A stretch of 64,000 bases of DNA from SABY01 sp964523795 (GCA_964523795.1 CAZGAO010000009.1:25929-89928); one strand, 5' to 3'. Counted from the stretch's first letter, positions 1 through 10,630 are shown. Notes: generated from the letters alone by a model not told the origin. Translations and numbers: made by a program.

Positions 1-3000
1 CGCTCGCCCAGGAGCATAATGCCTCCTTTCGCGCCGGAATGAAAACGTTGGATGGCTTTTTCGAACTGTGCTTCCTCTACGTCCCTGTCAATCCAAAAAT
101 CATCCACAATACTCGATCGTCCGCTAAAAAGGTTTTTGTAATAATAGGGCAGGGCTTTTAAAACTTCTTTGCCCGGGACCACCTTTTCAAGCAAATCAAG
201 AATCTTTTCATTATTGGAAGATTGACTGCTGAACGAAATCAACTGCCTCGCCATCAGCATGCCCTCTGTACGTGAATATAACAGCCTGGCCGATTTGCGT
301 TTAAAAAAGTTGCGAAGGTAATTATAGGATAGGTTAAAAGTGGTTTTTACAATTTCACTCTGGCTGTCGATACTAAAACCCGAGTATTCTTCCACGCTGT
401 CTTTGATGCGGTACGACGACAAAGTGTCGAAGGTTTCTTCGAGAATTCTATTCAGGTCGGGTATTAATTTGCGCTTTAGCTCTACAATAATTGCTTCCTG
501 CCTTGATAGTTTTATTAGCGTTTCTTTTTTTATTAATTCAATAGCTTTTTGTTTGTCCTCTGTCTCAGTACTCGTATTTTCGAGATTGAAGCGCGTGAGG
601 CTAAGCAGGTCGTTTAAAATATAAATATTGCCTTTCAGCGATTCCACAGCTTTGCCCAGCGAATCACTTATCGAACTCACCATACGGGTTTCAAGCACGT
701 ATCCGGTTATTTTTCGAATCGGTAGCGTAAATACTTCTGCCTTATTTTCCTTGCCTGTCTTACTCACTATTTCGGTTTTCTCTTCAAGGGTAAGGGTTTC
801 GGGCAGCTCATGTTCCAGTTTACGAAATTCGGTGGTTGCAGTTTCAAATTGATCAATAAAATGAAAATACTCACCGGTAGCTGCTATCGAAAGTTTTAAT
901 TCATTTACGCCGGTAAGGCTTTCATCAATTGTGTTAAGCTTATTCTTGACGGCAGATAGTTTCTTTAACAATCCGGTTTCTATATCCTGAATAATTACGG
1001 TTTCTACCTCGTTGAGTTTATCGTTGATTCGGTTTTTATAGGCTTGCATCAACACATCCAGATATATTTTATTAAAGTAATTGGAGGTATCGTTAAACCA
1101 CGACTCCGCAAAAGTATTAATTTTTGCATGGATAGATTTATCATACTTTCTACTATTGCGTCTTTTGGAGACGATATTGTTAACATCAATTTGATTAAGG
1201 TCGTTGAGCATGGCCTGCAGATTCTGTCTGTACTCCAAAAATAACCTGTTGCGGTATTGCTTTTCGAGTGTTAATAATTCCGTTTCAATTCCGTAAACCT
1301 CGTCAAGAATCGCATGCTCGAAAGCCTCTATACTTTTTAAGTCAAGCTCCTTAATCTTTGCTTTTTTCCCAAGTAATTCCATGTGTTCCTCGATGCGAAG
1401 AATCAAGGGGCGCAATTGTGAATAAATAGCTTCCAGCTCACTTGAAAATTTTTCGAATAGCTCATTGAGGAAATATAATCTTGTACTTTTCAGGTAATAG
1501 GCTGCCACATTTTTGTACCTAATCTTAACAGGTATTGTAGTTTTTGAAAAGGGGTGAGCTATTTTTTTCCAGGATTTATAAAACCTTTCTATTGGCTTGT
1601 CAGATTTTTGAATTTTAAAATAATCTTTGTCAATGTGTACCGTAAGATAATTCGGAAAAACTAATACTTGCCGGTCAATTTTATTTAAGTACCAGCCAAT
1701 CCCTTCTTCAAGTGCCGTTTTTTGAACAATAAGCCTTTCGTGAATCAATTTTTCGAGGGACCGTTTTGCATGAAAGTAAAAATCATTTTTGGTTTTTACC
1801 AATGCCCTTTTAATGCGGTATGAATCGTTGTACCTGATAACCCTGTTTAGGTTTTCGGAAATATTACCTACCAGGGGTTTGAATTCATCAAAGAAACTCA
1901 CACTTTCATCGTAAGAGGGTAAAAATGTTTTTGTGAAAAACGAATCAAGTACCATTTGGTCGTTGGCTTCAGTCTTCAATATGTCATCGTTTATCGATTG
2001 ATGGCGTGTAAGCTTCAATGGTGGCAACTCCACTGGGGATTCGAGGTCGACAAAGGATTCCTTTTTTACAGATTCAAAGCCCAGGTTATTTTCCTCGAAT
2101 TGTGAACCGGCCTGAACGAGCATTATTGAACCCAGGCTTTGCTTGAGCGTAGTTATTTCATTATAAAAATCCTCAAACTGCTTGTGCTGCATATTCGAAA
2201 AGCCCAAAATGGTCAAGTCGGTTTCAGCAGATTCATTTTTGATGATGTCAGTCCAGGCATAAGCATCGGTACTGTTGTTGATTACCTTTACCTCCATATT
2301 TGCCCTGTAGCCTTCCACTATTTCGCTAAGGGTTTTATGCGCTTTCTCTATTAAAGATTTATGATCTATCGAGATAAGTAACCTTACTTTTGCGTCCTTC
2401 CATTCGCCCGAGGAGGTAAAGTGGCGTATTATGGTGATGGCAAAGGCCAGGTTTCGGCCACTACCTTTCCACCAGATATCGATGGTTTTAAAGTTTCCGT
2501 AAGCACGTTTTGTATCATAATTTAAGAATACAGAGCTCAGGTCGTTTTTTTCAAGTATCCTAACTAACTTTTCAAATTGTCCCCTTCGTTCTTTCTTCTT
2601 GCTCCAACCCATCAACACCATGTTGGGCTCTATACCGGTGAAACCATAAACCCTCACAATTTCATCCATCCCTGAATAAATATCCAGACAAGCATGTTTA
2701 TTAAATGTCAATTCCCGATGATTGACTACACGCTTTATCCTTCGATGTTCCTTTATGGCATCCTCATTACTTATCACCTCCAGTTCAAATCCGGTGATCA
2801 TTCCAAGTGTTCCGGCCAGCGAATTTCCAAGGCTTATGATTTGCGGGCGTTCGTCTTCACTACCCGAAAACATCATGATATTAGGCCTCCAGTTACGGTT
2901 TTGAAGCTGGCTCTTACTCAATCTTTTAATACCACTTTTTACCAACGATGCCCATACACTGCTCCAGGCATCGCCACCCTCAAGCGAAAGCTGCCGTTGT

Positions 3001-4232
3001 TTCAGGAACAAAAACAACAATCCCAAAATAACGATGGCACCTAAAAGTGCAATCAAATCAAGCTGAATCATCACCAGGATACAAGCGGCAGCACCAATAA
3101 GGCTTACCCACACCGGTGTTTTAAACGAAGGTCTGAAATCGGCACTTGTGGCTGCCTCAAAGGCTGCACTCAAATTTAAAAACCCGTAAGTGGTAATAAA
3201 AAATATGGAAACGATACGTGCGATAACATCCAAATCGCCAATTAAAATACCGGCCTCGGCAATCAAAAAGGTGAGTAGGAGGGCGTTGCGGGGTTCGTTG
3301 TTAGCACCGGCACCTTTTGCAAAAAATTTGGGAGATATTTTGTCGGTGGCTGTGGCCTGAAGAATACGTGGTGCCGCCAGAATACTTCCCAGAGCCGATG
3401 ATAAGGTAGCTCCCCAGATGCCGGCAATAACCAGTTGAGGAACACGTGAAATTTTAAGCAAAACAGCCGAATCGTTAGCCAATACATTGGCATCGACAGT
3501 ATTGTTTAAGAAAAAAATTACAATAATGTAAACCACCAAACCAAGAGCAATGGCCGCGATGGTGCCTCTGGGAATCGACTTCTTTGGATCCTTTAAATCC
3601 CCCGACATGGACACACCCGCCTCAAAACCGGTAACCGCCGGAAAAAATATCCCAAACAAAACCATTATGGGAACAGCCGTGCCATTGCTTATTATTTCGG
3701 GTACTTTAGGTGCAAACTCGTGATTGCCAAAAAATATGGAGAGCAGCGACAGAAAGATGGCAGCCATAATCAGGTATTGGGTCTTGATGGCCAAGGATGT
3801 ACTGATTAAGGTTATAATGGTAACCGTAAGCAATATGATGGATCCGGCAATCCTGATATTATCAATACTGTTGTCAAGACCCCAGTAATCCAGAAAACTT
3901 TCGGAAAAACCAATAAGGTAAAGACTTACGCTGAACGAAAGCCCCACAAAAAGTGCCAGGCCGAGAGTGCCACCAATGGGCAGCCCCAGGCTTCGTGAAA
4001 TGATGTAATAGGTGCCGCCGGCTTTAACTTTTTTGTCGGTGGCGATGGATGAAACACTCAGTCCGGTGGAAATGGATATTATGTGCGCTATCAAAACAAT
4101 GCCGAGGGTAGCCCACAAGCCCGCCGTACCGAGAATCATCGGCAGGCGCATGTACATTATTACCCCAAGAATGGTGAGGATTGAAGGTGTAAACACCCCG
4201 CCAAAAGCTCCAAACTTATTTGATTTGGCCAT
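1..4232 (-). CDS. SLC12-like permease with very long cytoplasmic extension (3' end outside window)
   Basis: The frame opens at an ATG and stays open for 1,410 codons to the left edge, so the C terminus is missing. Residues about 10-425 are a series of hydrophobic helices of the APC superfamily (ILTILGVIMYMRLP near the N terminus, then GGTYYIISRSLGLP). Residue 448 starts NWRPNIMMFSG, the segment that opens the cytoplasmic domain of SLC12 cation-chloride cotransporters. Known members move K+ or Na+ with Cl- across the membrane; the substrate here cannot be read. Roughly residues 700-1390 are charged and helical, with coiled-coil character and no transporter counterpart that I know. The last visible residues, GGIMLLGER, look like the start of a Walker A loop. 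The transporter family is secure; the role of the extension is unknown. Confidence 0.85.
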   Translation of the reverse strand, partial: MAKSNKFGAFGGVFTPSILTILGVIMYMRLPMILGTAGLWATLGIVLIAHIISISTGLSVSSIATDKKVKAGGTYYIISRSLGLPIGGTLGLALFVGLSFSVSLYLIGFSESFLDYWGLDNSIDNIRIAGSIILLTVTIITLISTSLAIKTQYLIMAAIFLSLLSIFFGNHEFAPKVPEIISNGTAVPIMVLFGIFFPAVTGFEAGVSMSGDLKDPKKSIPRGTIAAIALGLVVYIIVIFFLNNTVDANVLANDSAVLLKISRVPQLVIAGIWGATLSSALGSILAAPRILQATATDKISPKFFAKGAGANNEPRNALLLTFLIAEAGILIGDLDVIARIVSIFFITTYGFLNLSAAFEAATSADFRPSFKTPVWVSLIGAAACILVMIQLDLIALLGAIVILGLLFLFLKQRQLSLEGGDAWSSVWASLVKSGIKRLSKSQLQNRNWRPNIMMFSGSEDERPQIISLGNSLAGTLGMITGFELEVISNEDAIKEHRRIKRVVNHRELTFNKHACLDIYSGMDEIVRVYGFTGIEPNMVLMGWSKKKERRGQFEKLVRILEKNDLSSVFLNYDTKRAYGNFKTIDIWWKGSGRNLAFAITIIRHFTSSGEWKDAKVRLLISIDHKSLIEKAHKTLSEIVEGYRANMEVKVINNSTDAYAWTDIIKNESAETDLTILGFSNMQHKQFEDFYNEITTLKQSLGSIMLVQAGSQFEENNLGFESVKKESFVDLESPVELPPLKLTRHQSINDDILKTEANDQMVLDSFFTKTFLPSYDESVSFFDEFKPLVGNISENLNRVIRYNDSYRIKRALVKTKNDFYFHAKRSLEKLIHERLIVQKTALEEGIGWYLNKIDRQVLVFPNYLTVHIDKDYFKIQKSDKPIERFYKSWKKIAHPFSKTTIPVKIRYKNVAAYYLKSTRLYFLNELFEKFSSELEAIYSQLRPLILRIEEHMELLGKKAKIKELDLKSIEAFEHAILDEVYGIETELLTLEKQYRNRLFLEYRQNLQAMLNDLNQIDVNNIVSKRRNSRKYDKSIHAKINTFAESWFNDTSNYFNKIYLDVLMQAYKNRINDKLNEVETVIIQDIETGLLKKLSAVKNKLNTIDESLTGVNELKLSIAATGEYFHFIDQFETATTEFRKLEHELPETLTLEEKTEIVSKTGKENKAEVFTLPIRKITGYVLETRMVSSISDSLGKAVESLKGNIYILNDLLSLTRFNLENTSTETEDKQKAIELIKKETLIKLSRQEAIIVELKRKLIPDLNRILEETFDTLSSYRIKDSVEEYSGFSIDSQSEIVKTTFNLSYNYLRNFFKRKSARLLYSRTEGMLMARQLISFSSQSSNNEKILDLLEKVVPGKEVLKALPYYYKNLFSGRSSIVDDFWIDRDVEEAQFEKAIQRFHSGAKGGIMLLGE

Positions 4233-4299
4233 GAATTAGTAAATTAAAGATTGTAATCTCCACATTATTCTGCGATAATTATAATTTCAATATTTTTCA

Positions 4300-4307
4300 C
4301 AAATGTA
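4300..4307 (-). promoter_or_regulatory. Bacteroidota-type -7 box for the SLC12-like gene
   Basis: Read on the minus strand this is TACATTTG, a full match to the TAnnTTTG -7 element of Bacteroidota. It lies 68 bp before the start codon. A TTG occurs about 22 bp further upstream, slightly more than the usual 19-20 spacing. The rest of the 316-bp spacer between this gene and the next is AT-rich, and I see no other feature in it except the plus-strand -7 box listed separately. Confidence 0.45.
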
Positions 4308-4506
4308 AGTTGTTTATGATACGATGAAACAATCGGGCAAGTAAAAAATATAAAATCTACAGGTACTAAAATTAAAACTAAATTCCGCCATTTATTATAA
4401 GTCTGTTCAAATAGGGAAAACCCACTTTCACCAGCTCAAAAGCCTGTTTCGTCATCAAATATGGCCATTTGGTCATGCTTGGGTCGTAAAATTGAGGAAA
4501 GTGGTT

Positions 4507-4514
4507 TATCTTTG
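4507..4514 (+). promoter_or_regulatory. Bacteroidota-type -7 box before the LamG/PKD T9SS gene
   Basis: The sequence TATCTTTG matches TAnnTTTG exactly and lies 35 bp before the ATG of the first secreted protein gene. No TTTG is found at the ideal distance upstream, so the promoter rests on the -7 element alone. Confidence 0.45.
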
Positions 4515-4548
4515 GAAACAGTTTTTTTAAAAAAAAAATACAAACATT

Positions 4549-7119
4549 ATGAAAACTAAAACACTGATCACCATTTTAATTATTCTGTTTGTTTATCTCA
4601 GCACAATGGCTCAAGTCCCTACTCAGGGTTTGGTGGCCTATTATCCATTCAGCGGAAATGGAAATGATGCGAGCGGGAATGGCTATGATGCTTCAGTGGT
4701 AGGAGCAACTTTATGTACCGATAGGTTTGGCAATCAAAATAGGGCCTATCTCCTGGATGGCAACAACGATTACATCCATCTGCCAAGCCCAAATGTTGGG
4801 CAACTGGATGGAAAAGCTACCTGGGCATGTTGGTTTAAAACGCCGCCCTTGCCTGATAATGATGGAGAATACGAGCAAATTTTTGATATTTTCCATGCCG
4901 GAGGTACGCACATCGATTCGGGTTATGTGGTGGGCGGCATGGAAATAGGTGTTGGCGACAGAAGGTTTGTTTACGACAACACACAAAGTTACAATAATGA
5001 CCAATGGCATCTTATTGTTTTATCGTATGATGACCAATACCTTAGACTCTATATGGATGGGCAATTAAAAGATTCGGAATTTGATGGCAATGGACAAATC
5101 GATTACAATGGAACACTCGGCATATATTTAGGAAAAGGTGGATTTAACGTGCATTATTACGATGGGATGTTTGATGATTTCCGCATTTACGATCGCGCCC
5201 TGACCAATGATGAAGTTTTGGCTTTATACAATGAAAGTAATCCGGGACAAACAAATTTCACTGTTACCTTTAATGTTGATATGACCGAAGCTTATGATTT
5301 TAACCCGGAAACGGATGATGTGTATATTGCTGGGAATTTTGCCGATTGGCAGGAGCCTGGCACCAATCCCGATTTGGTATTTTCACCTTCGGCAACCGGC
5401 TCGCTTATTTATACCCTTACCTTCGACAGCATTCCTACGGGGGCAATTGAATACAAGTATTTTATCGTTCATGATAATATTCCAAGCTGGGAATATGGAG
5501 AGTGGGGTGGCGACCCAAACCGCTTTGTATATATTTCCGATAACATTACTTTTGATGACATCTGGGCTGTGATTGTTCCGCCGGAGATAGAAATGATTGC
5601 TGATTTTGAAAACGGCAGCTCGCTTGACATCGATGAGGTTATAGGCTGTGGAAACTGGAACAATCTTCCCATATCAGAAACCTTTTTCACGGTTATAAAT
5701 CCCAAGCCTACCGGAATTAACACCAGCAATACCGTATTGAAATTTTTGAGACGCGGGACTGATGAAGGCGGCACTACCGCAGCAGGATTTATAGCATGGC
5801 ACAACCTTAATGTTGATGATTATGATTTTCTACACATCATGGTTATGAAACCTAAAATAAGTCCATTGAAAATTATATCACATTTCTGGTCAGGACTATT
5901 TTATGAAGCTTATAATCTAAACCAACAAAATGAAATAGATTCGTGGGTGGATATTGTATTTGACCTGCGCAGCTTCGAAGAAGAACTCCTACAATTTGAT
6001 TTTATGCCCGACTATGAAGACCCGCTAAATTCCACTGGACTGGTCGAAATTTATATCGACAACATCAGGCTCAGCAACGACTCTGTGCCCATGTTTGGTA
6101 TAGCAAGCAACTTTTTCGCCGATGCCACCGATATTTGCGAAGCTTCCAACATTACTTTTGTACCCGACACCACCAACGCTTATGTTGATAGTGTGCTGTG
6201 GTTGTTTCCGGGGGGCAGCCCTTCTTCATCCACCGAAACAATAGCTGTGGTGCAATACAACACCCCGGGAATTTATGATGTTACCATGACCGCCTACTGG
6301 AATAGCCAAACAAATACTATCCAAAAGTCAGCCTATGTTAATGTAGCTCCAAACCCTGAAATACCTGAAAAACCCTTCGGAGAGGAAATGGTATGTTTCG
6401 ATATTTCACCTTCGGCATACACCACCAACTCCGAAAATGTAATTTGGGAATTAGAGCCTGCCTCCGCCGGAACAATGAATTATTACGACAGTACTTGTGC
6501 AATTATCTGGAATGATAACTTTGCCGGTGAAGCCATGCTCAAAGCAAAGTCATTCAATATTTGTGGGGAAAGTGAATTTTCGGAAGCACTTGTCATAGAA
6601 AAACTGGAAGCCATCCTTCCTGATTTTTCGGCTACTCCCGTCCTGCTCGTTGCTCAACCTTACGATGTTGCCTTTGCCAATCTCACGCCCAATCCCGAAC
6701 TTTACGATTTCGTGTGGTACTTCGGCAACGGGGATTCATCCCAAATAATTAATCCTGATTATACCTATCCCGAAAGCGGCACTTACACGATAAGTCTTAA
6801 AGCCACCGAAAAAACCACGGGATGCAAAGGAACCATCATTTTGGAAAATTACATTTTTTGTTCAGGAACAGGAATTGGTGATATTGAGGATACCGGATTT
6901 AAATATTTTGTGGACAGGAATAAAAATTCTCTTGAGCTGATTTTTGATAATACGCCCGATAATTTACATTTCAGTTTATTCGACATGCTTGGCTTTGAGC
7001 ATAGGACAAAAAGCTTGGTTCAAAAAAGTACCTCAATCTCATTGGATGGATTTGCCAGTGGAATGTATGTTTTTGTGATCAATGGGAAAATAACCGGTAA
7101 GGTGATACTTTTGAGATAA
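4549..7119 (+). CDS. T9SS cargo protein with LamG, carbohydrate-binding-like and PKD domains
   Basis: An 856-residue secreted protein. Residues 1-22 are a signal peptide ending in MAQ. A LamG/concanavalin-like domain follows (about 30-230; WACWFKT, then DDFRIYDRALTNDEV at its end). Next come a starch-binding-type beta-sandwich (about 237-345; VDMTEAYDFNP, YIAGNFADWQEPGTN), a second carbohydrate-binding-like sandwich (about 350-520), a PKD domain, a short repeat-like module, a second PKD domain (FVWYFGNGDSSQI) and a C-terminal sorting domain ending in GKVILLR. Such proteins are exported by T9SS and kept on or released from the surface. Its C-terminal third is nearly duplicated in the next gene. 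A glycan-binding or adhesive role is inferred; no catalytic domain is visible. Confidence 0.85.
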   Translation: MKTKTLITILIILFVYLSTMAQVPTQGLVAYYPFSGNGNDASGNGYDASVVGATLCTDRFGNQNRAYLLDGNNDYIHLPSPNVGQLDGKATWACWFKTPPLPDNDGEYEQIFDIFHAGGTHIDSGYVVGGMEIGVGDRRFVYDNTQSYNNDQWHLIVLSYDDQYLRLYMDGQLKDSEFDGNGQIDYNGTLGIYLGKGGFNVHYYDGMFDDFRIYDRALTNDEVLALYNESNPGQTNFTVTFNVDMTEAYDFNPETDDVYIAGNFADWQEPGTNPDLVFSPSATGSLIYTLTFDSIPTGAIEYKYFIVHDNIPSWEYGEWGGDPNRFVYISDNITFDDIWAVIVPPEIEMIADFENGSSLDIDEVIGCGNWNNLPISETFFTVINPKPTGINTSNTVLKFLRRGTDEGGTTAAGFIAWHNLNVDDYDFLHIMVMKPKISPLKIISHFWSGLFYEAYNLNQQNEIDSWVDIVFDLRSFEEELLQFDFMPDYEDPLNSTGLVEIYIDNIRLSNDSVPMFGIASNFFADATDICEASNITFVPDTTNAYVDSVLWLFPGGSPSSSTETIAVVQYNTPGIYDVTMTAYWNSQTNTIQKSAYVNVAPNPEIPEKPFGEEMVCFDISPSAYTTNSENVIWELEPASAGTMNYYDSTCAIIWNDNFAGEAMLKAKSFNICGESEFSEALVIEKLEAILPDFSATPVLLVAQPYDVAFANLTPNPELYDFVWYFGNGDSSQIINPDYTYPESGTYTISLKATEKTTGCKGTIILENYIFCSGTGIGDIEDTGFKYFVDRNKNSLELIFDNTPDNLHFSLFDMLGFEHRTKSLVQKSTSISLDGFASGMYVFVINGKITGKVILLR

Positions 7120-7124
7120 ATACC

Positions 7125-7132
7125 TATTTTTG
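7125..7132 (+). promoter_or_regulatory. Possible -7 box before the second T9SS gene
   Basis: TATTTTTG fits TAnnTTTG and lies in the 64-bp spacer before the next ATG. Another match, TACTTTTG at 7106-7113, overlaps the end of the previous gene. Either could start a separate transcript; neither has a clear upstream partner element. Confidence 0.3.
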
Positions 7133-7183
7133 CTAATCGTCATTTGAAATTTTTAAAAACTAACAAATTAAAAATAAAAAATT

Positions 7184-10100
7184 ATGAAAAACCCAATCCT
7201 TTTATTGAGCTTATTTTTCACTGTGCTAATTATGAATGCACAAACCATCGAAAACTTTGAAAGCATTAAAATGAACATTTTTAGTGCTGGAACCAATGGT
7301 ACGATAAGCGTGGTTGCCAACCCTGATACTGCCGGAAACCCAAGTATGTATGTCGGTAGAATGGTTCGCGGCTTCGATGGCGACCCCTGGGCAGGCTGGT
7401 ATGCAACTTTGCCAACAGCTATTGACCTTACAGCAAACCCTTACGTCCATATAAAAGTATGGAAACCCCGCATTAGTCCGGTCGTCTTTAAAGTTGAAGA
7501 AGCCGCAGGAAATTCTGGTGATGTGTTTCCAATGAATCCACAAGCATTGACGGGACAATGGGAAGAATTAGTGTTCGACATGAGTACTTCACCCGCTACC
7601 GGTGAGTATGTAAAAATCGTTCTGATTCCCGATTTCGAAGACCCTTTGACACTTACCGAAGACATTACACTTTATTTTGATGATTTTTATGTAAATGATG
7701 ATCCCACGCTTGGAAGTGCCCCTGTTCAGCAAATGGAAAATTTTGAAACCATCCCGCTCAATTACATGCTTGGCGGCGAAGACGATGATAGCTACATGGA
7801 GCTGATACCAAACCCCGATAAAACAGGAGTTAACCTCAGCCCTTATGTTTGCCATTTCTTCCGTGATATGGATGGTGTTCCATGGGGTGGTTTCTGGTCG
7901 AATTTACCTGCGGAAATTGATGTTACTGAAAATAAGTATGTACACGTAAAAGTTTGGAAGCCCCGCATCAGCCCGATTAAATTCAAAATTGAAGGGGGTG
8001 CAGCAGGCAATATCGAAATCGAAAGTATGTATCCCCAAACCTTAATTAATGAGTGGGAAGATATGGTTTTCGACTTCAGCGAAAAAACCGGCACTTATCC
8101 AATCATTGCGTTCCTGCCCGACTTTGCCGACCCGGTTGGCTTAACCGAAGATATTGATATTTATTTTGATGATATCATCCTGAACAACGACCCGAATCCC
8201 ATCAATCCTCCTTCACAAAAAATTAGTGTTGACATGACCGAATCGGGAATTCTGCCGGGTGAGCCTGTTTGGATTTCCGGCAGTTTGGGCGGGATTCATG
8301 GTATCTGGGAAGAACCGGGAACAAACCCGAATAATGAAATGACAGATATAGATGGCGATGGCATTTATTCCATTACTATGACATTGCCCGAAGGCACGGT
8401 CGTTTTCAAGTTTTTTTTGGACATAGGCTGGTATAATGGCGACCCTAGTCCCGGTGGCGACCGCACACTCACCATCACAAACACAATGGACGTTCTTTAT
8501 AAATGGGGACTTGAAGGAATTATTGAACCCCCGGGATCATCAACTATTGAATGGACAGTAAATATGGCCTACCAGATTGCCGAAGGCAATTTTATCGCAG
8601 GCACGGATTATTTAGATCTAGCCGGTACATTCAACGGCTGGGATGGAACAAACCATCATTTGGAAGCCCTCGGCAATGGTTTGTACAGGATTACGGTTAA
8701 CGACTTTACGCTTGGCGAAACCATCGAATATAAATTCCGTATTAATGGCGACTGGGCTACTGCGGAATTTCCTGATGGTGGGCCAAACCGAACCTATACC
8801 CTTGCCGAAGGGCTTAATACTGTTTATGTTTGGTACAACGATGAACAACTGCCGGGGACACCAACCGATTTGTTCTTCTCTGAATATTGCGAAGGCACCG
8901 GCAACAACAAAGGGGTTGAGATTTATAATCCAACATACCAAACCATCGACCTGAACGAATATTGGGTGCTAAGGTATAGCAATGGAGATCAACTTTTTAC
9001 AACTGGTGGCGCAACGCATCTGCAAGGTGTAATAGAGCCTTTCGATACTTTTGTTTTGGTAAACGGGCAAACAGAAAGCACTGGTACTTCTCCGGCTTGT
9101 GATCCGGAAATGCAAGCATTGGCCGACCAGTTGGACGGCGAATATCCCGCGCCCATGTATATGAACGGCAACGATGCCATTGCCCTGGTTAAAACACCAA
9201 ACGGCGAAACGCCCACCCAATATAATATAATACCCGTTGACCTTATTGGAGAAATTGGCTTGGGTAGCCAAATTTCCGCTGAAACCGGCTGGTCATACAT
9301 TCAGGATTCAACGCTGTACTATAACAATCCATCCGGAGTGCCGATTTCAGGAAAAGTTATAAATTACATCGTTCAAAAGTATGCCACCAATGGATCAGAT
9401 TTTGGCCCCTTTTGGATGGCCTGGACTGCCGGACACTCATTAATCAGGAAACCTGAAGTAGTCCAGGGAATTGTATCCAACCCCGACCCATTTGTGGTAA
9501 AGCAGCAATGGGATACCCTTCCGGCGCAGTTGGACAGCACGGGGCAATGGACTTATGCAAACATCTGGGATAATTTGGGTACCCATGAATGTGTGGCAGC
9601 TTTAAGGCCTGATTTTTCGGCAAGCGACACTTCGCTATGTGAGAATGAAACAATAAGTTTTGCACTGAACGAAATAGCGCTGTCAGCCGACAGTGTTAGA
9701 TGGGAAATGCCGGGTGGGAATCCTGCTACATCCACAGCTATTAATCCTGAAATAGAGTATCCAATTTTTGGGAGCTATGATGTGAACTTAACCACTTATG
9801 TTGGCAATATCCCGACGCTGGTTAGTAAACAAAATTATATTATGGTATTGCCCGGGCCCGTGGCACCTGATAAACCTGTGGGTGAAAATCTGCTTTGTTT
9901 CGATGAATATTCCTCAAGCTATACTACCAATACCGAAAACGTAATCTGGGAGCTGGAGCCTGCTTTGGCCGGAACAATGAATTTTTACGATAGCACTTGT
10001 GCAATTATCTGGAATAATAGCTTTGCTGGTGAAGCCCTACTCAAAGCAAAGTCATTCAATATTTGTGGGGAAAGCGAATTTTCGGAAGCACTTACCATTG

Positions 10101-10630
10101 AAAAAATGGAGGAAATAATGCCTGATTTTTCGGCTACACCCACGCAGTTTGCTACCCCACCTTACGATGTTGTATTTAGCAATCTCACGCCCAATCCCGA
10201 ACTCTACGATTTTGTATGGTATTTTGGAAACGGGGATTCATCCCAAATAATTAATCCTGATTATACCTACCCCGAAGGAGGAACCTACACGGTAAGTCTT
10301 AAAGCCAGCGAAAAATTTTCCGGATGCACAGGAAGCATCATTTTGGAAAATTACATTTTTTGTTCAGGAACCGGAATCGGCGATATTGAGGATACCGGAT
10401 TTAAATATTTTGTGGACAGGGATAAAAATACGCTGGAGTTAATTTTTGATCAACAGCCCGAGGGTTCTCATTTTCAACTCTGCGACCTTTACGGAAAGAA
10501 ACTTCATACTGCAGCGATTAGTCAAAAGAATTTTACCATGCCTTTAAATGGGCTTTCACAGGGCATGTATCTTTTCGTTGTCGAAAAAAGGGAAGGTGTT
10601 TTTACTGGCAAGATAGTACTTGTCAAATAA
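7184..10630 (+). CDS. T9SS cargo protein with repeated carbohydrate-binding-like modules, lamin-tail-like and PKD domains
   Basis: A 1,148-residue secreted protein with a signal peptide ending MNAQ at residue 20. Two similar beta-sandwich modules (about 20-170 and 185-340) share YVHIKVWKPRISP and VHVKVWKPRISP. Two starch-binding-type modules follow (about 345-435 and 445-555; VDMTESGILPGEP, VNMAYQIAEGNF), then a lamin-tail-like domain (about 560-755; VEIYNPTYQTIDLNEYWVL), PKD domains and a sorting domain ending in GKIVLVK. The C-terminal part, from the end of the first PKD domain to near the sorting domain, is almost the same as in the upstream gene, at DNA level too. It probably binds an extracellular polymer; no enzyme domain is seen. 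Confidence 0.85.
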   Translation: MKNPILLLSLFFTVLIMNAQTIENFESIKMNIFSAGTNGTISVVANPDTAGNPSMYVGRMVRGFDGDPWAGWYATLPTAIDLTANPYVHIKVWKPRISPVVFKVEEAAGNSGDVFPMNPQALTGQWEELVFDMSTSPATGEYVKIVLIPDFEDPLTLTEDITLYFDDFYVNDDPTLGSAPVQQMENFETIPLNYMLGGEDDDSYMELIPNPDKTGVNLSPYVCHFFRDMDGVPWGGFWSNLPAEIDVTENKYVHVKVWKPRISPIKFKIEGGAAGNIEIESMYPQTLINEWEDMVFDFSEKTGTYPIIAFLPDFADPVGLTEDIDIYFDDIILNNDPNPINPPSQKISVDMTESGILPGEPVWISGSLGGIHGIWEEPGTNPNNEMTDIDGDGIYSITMTLPEGTVVFKFFLDIGWYNGDPSPGGDRTLTITNTMDVLYKWGLEGIIEPPGSSTIEWTVNMAYQIAEGNFIAGTDYLDLAGTFNGWDGTNHHLEALGNGLYRITVNDFTLGETIEYKFRINGDWATAEFPDGGPNRTYTLAEGLNTVYVWYNDEQLPGTPTDLFFSEYCEGTGNNKGVEIYNPTYQTIDLNEYWVLRYSNGDQLFTTGGATHLQGVIEPFDTFVLVNGQTESTGTSPACDPEMQALADQLDGEYPAPMYMNGNDAIALVKTPNGETPTQYNIIPVDLIGEIGLGSQISAETGWSYIQDSTLYYNNPSGVPISGKVINYIVQKYATNGSDFGPFWMAWTAGHSLIRKPEVVQGIVSNPDPFVVKQQWDTLPAQLDSTGQWTYANIWDNLGTHECVAALRPDFSASDTSLCENETISFALNEIALSADSVRWEMPGGNPATSTAINPEIEYPIFGSYDVNLTTYVGNIPTLVSKQNYIMVLPGPVAPDKPVGENLLCFDEYSSSYTTNTENVIWELEPALAGTMNFYDSTCAIIWNNSFAGEALLKAKSFNICGESEFSEALTIEKMEEIMPDFSATPTQFATPPYDVVFSNLTPNPELYDFVWYFGNGDSSQIINPDYTYPEGGTYTVSLKASEKFSGCTGSIILENYIFCSGTGIGDIEDTGFKYFVDRDKNTLELIFDQQPEGSHFQLCDLYGKKLHTAAISQKNFTMPLNGLSQGMYLFVVEKREGVFTGKIVLVK

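Noticed and set aside
340..3044. Several plus-strand frames of 60-116 codons
   Set aside because: They lie antisense to the continuous 1,410-codon SLC12-like frame and have no recognisable motifs.
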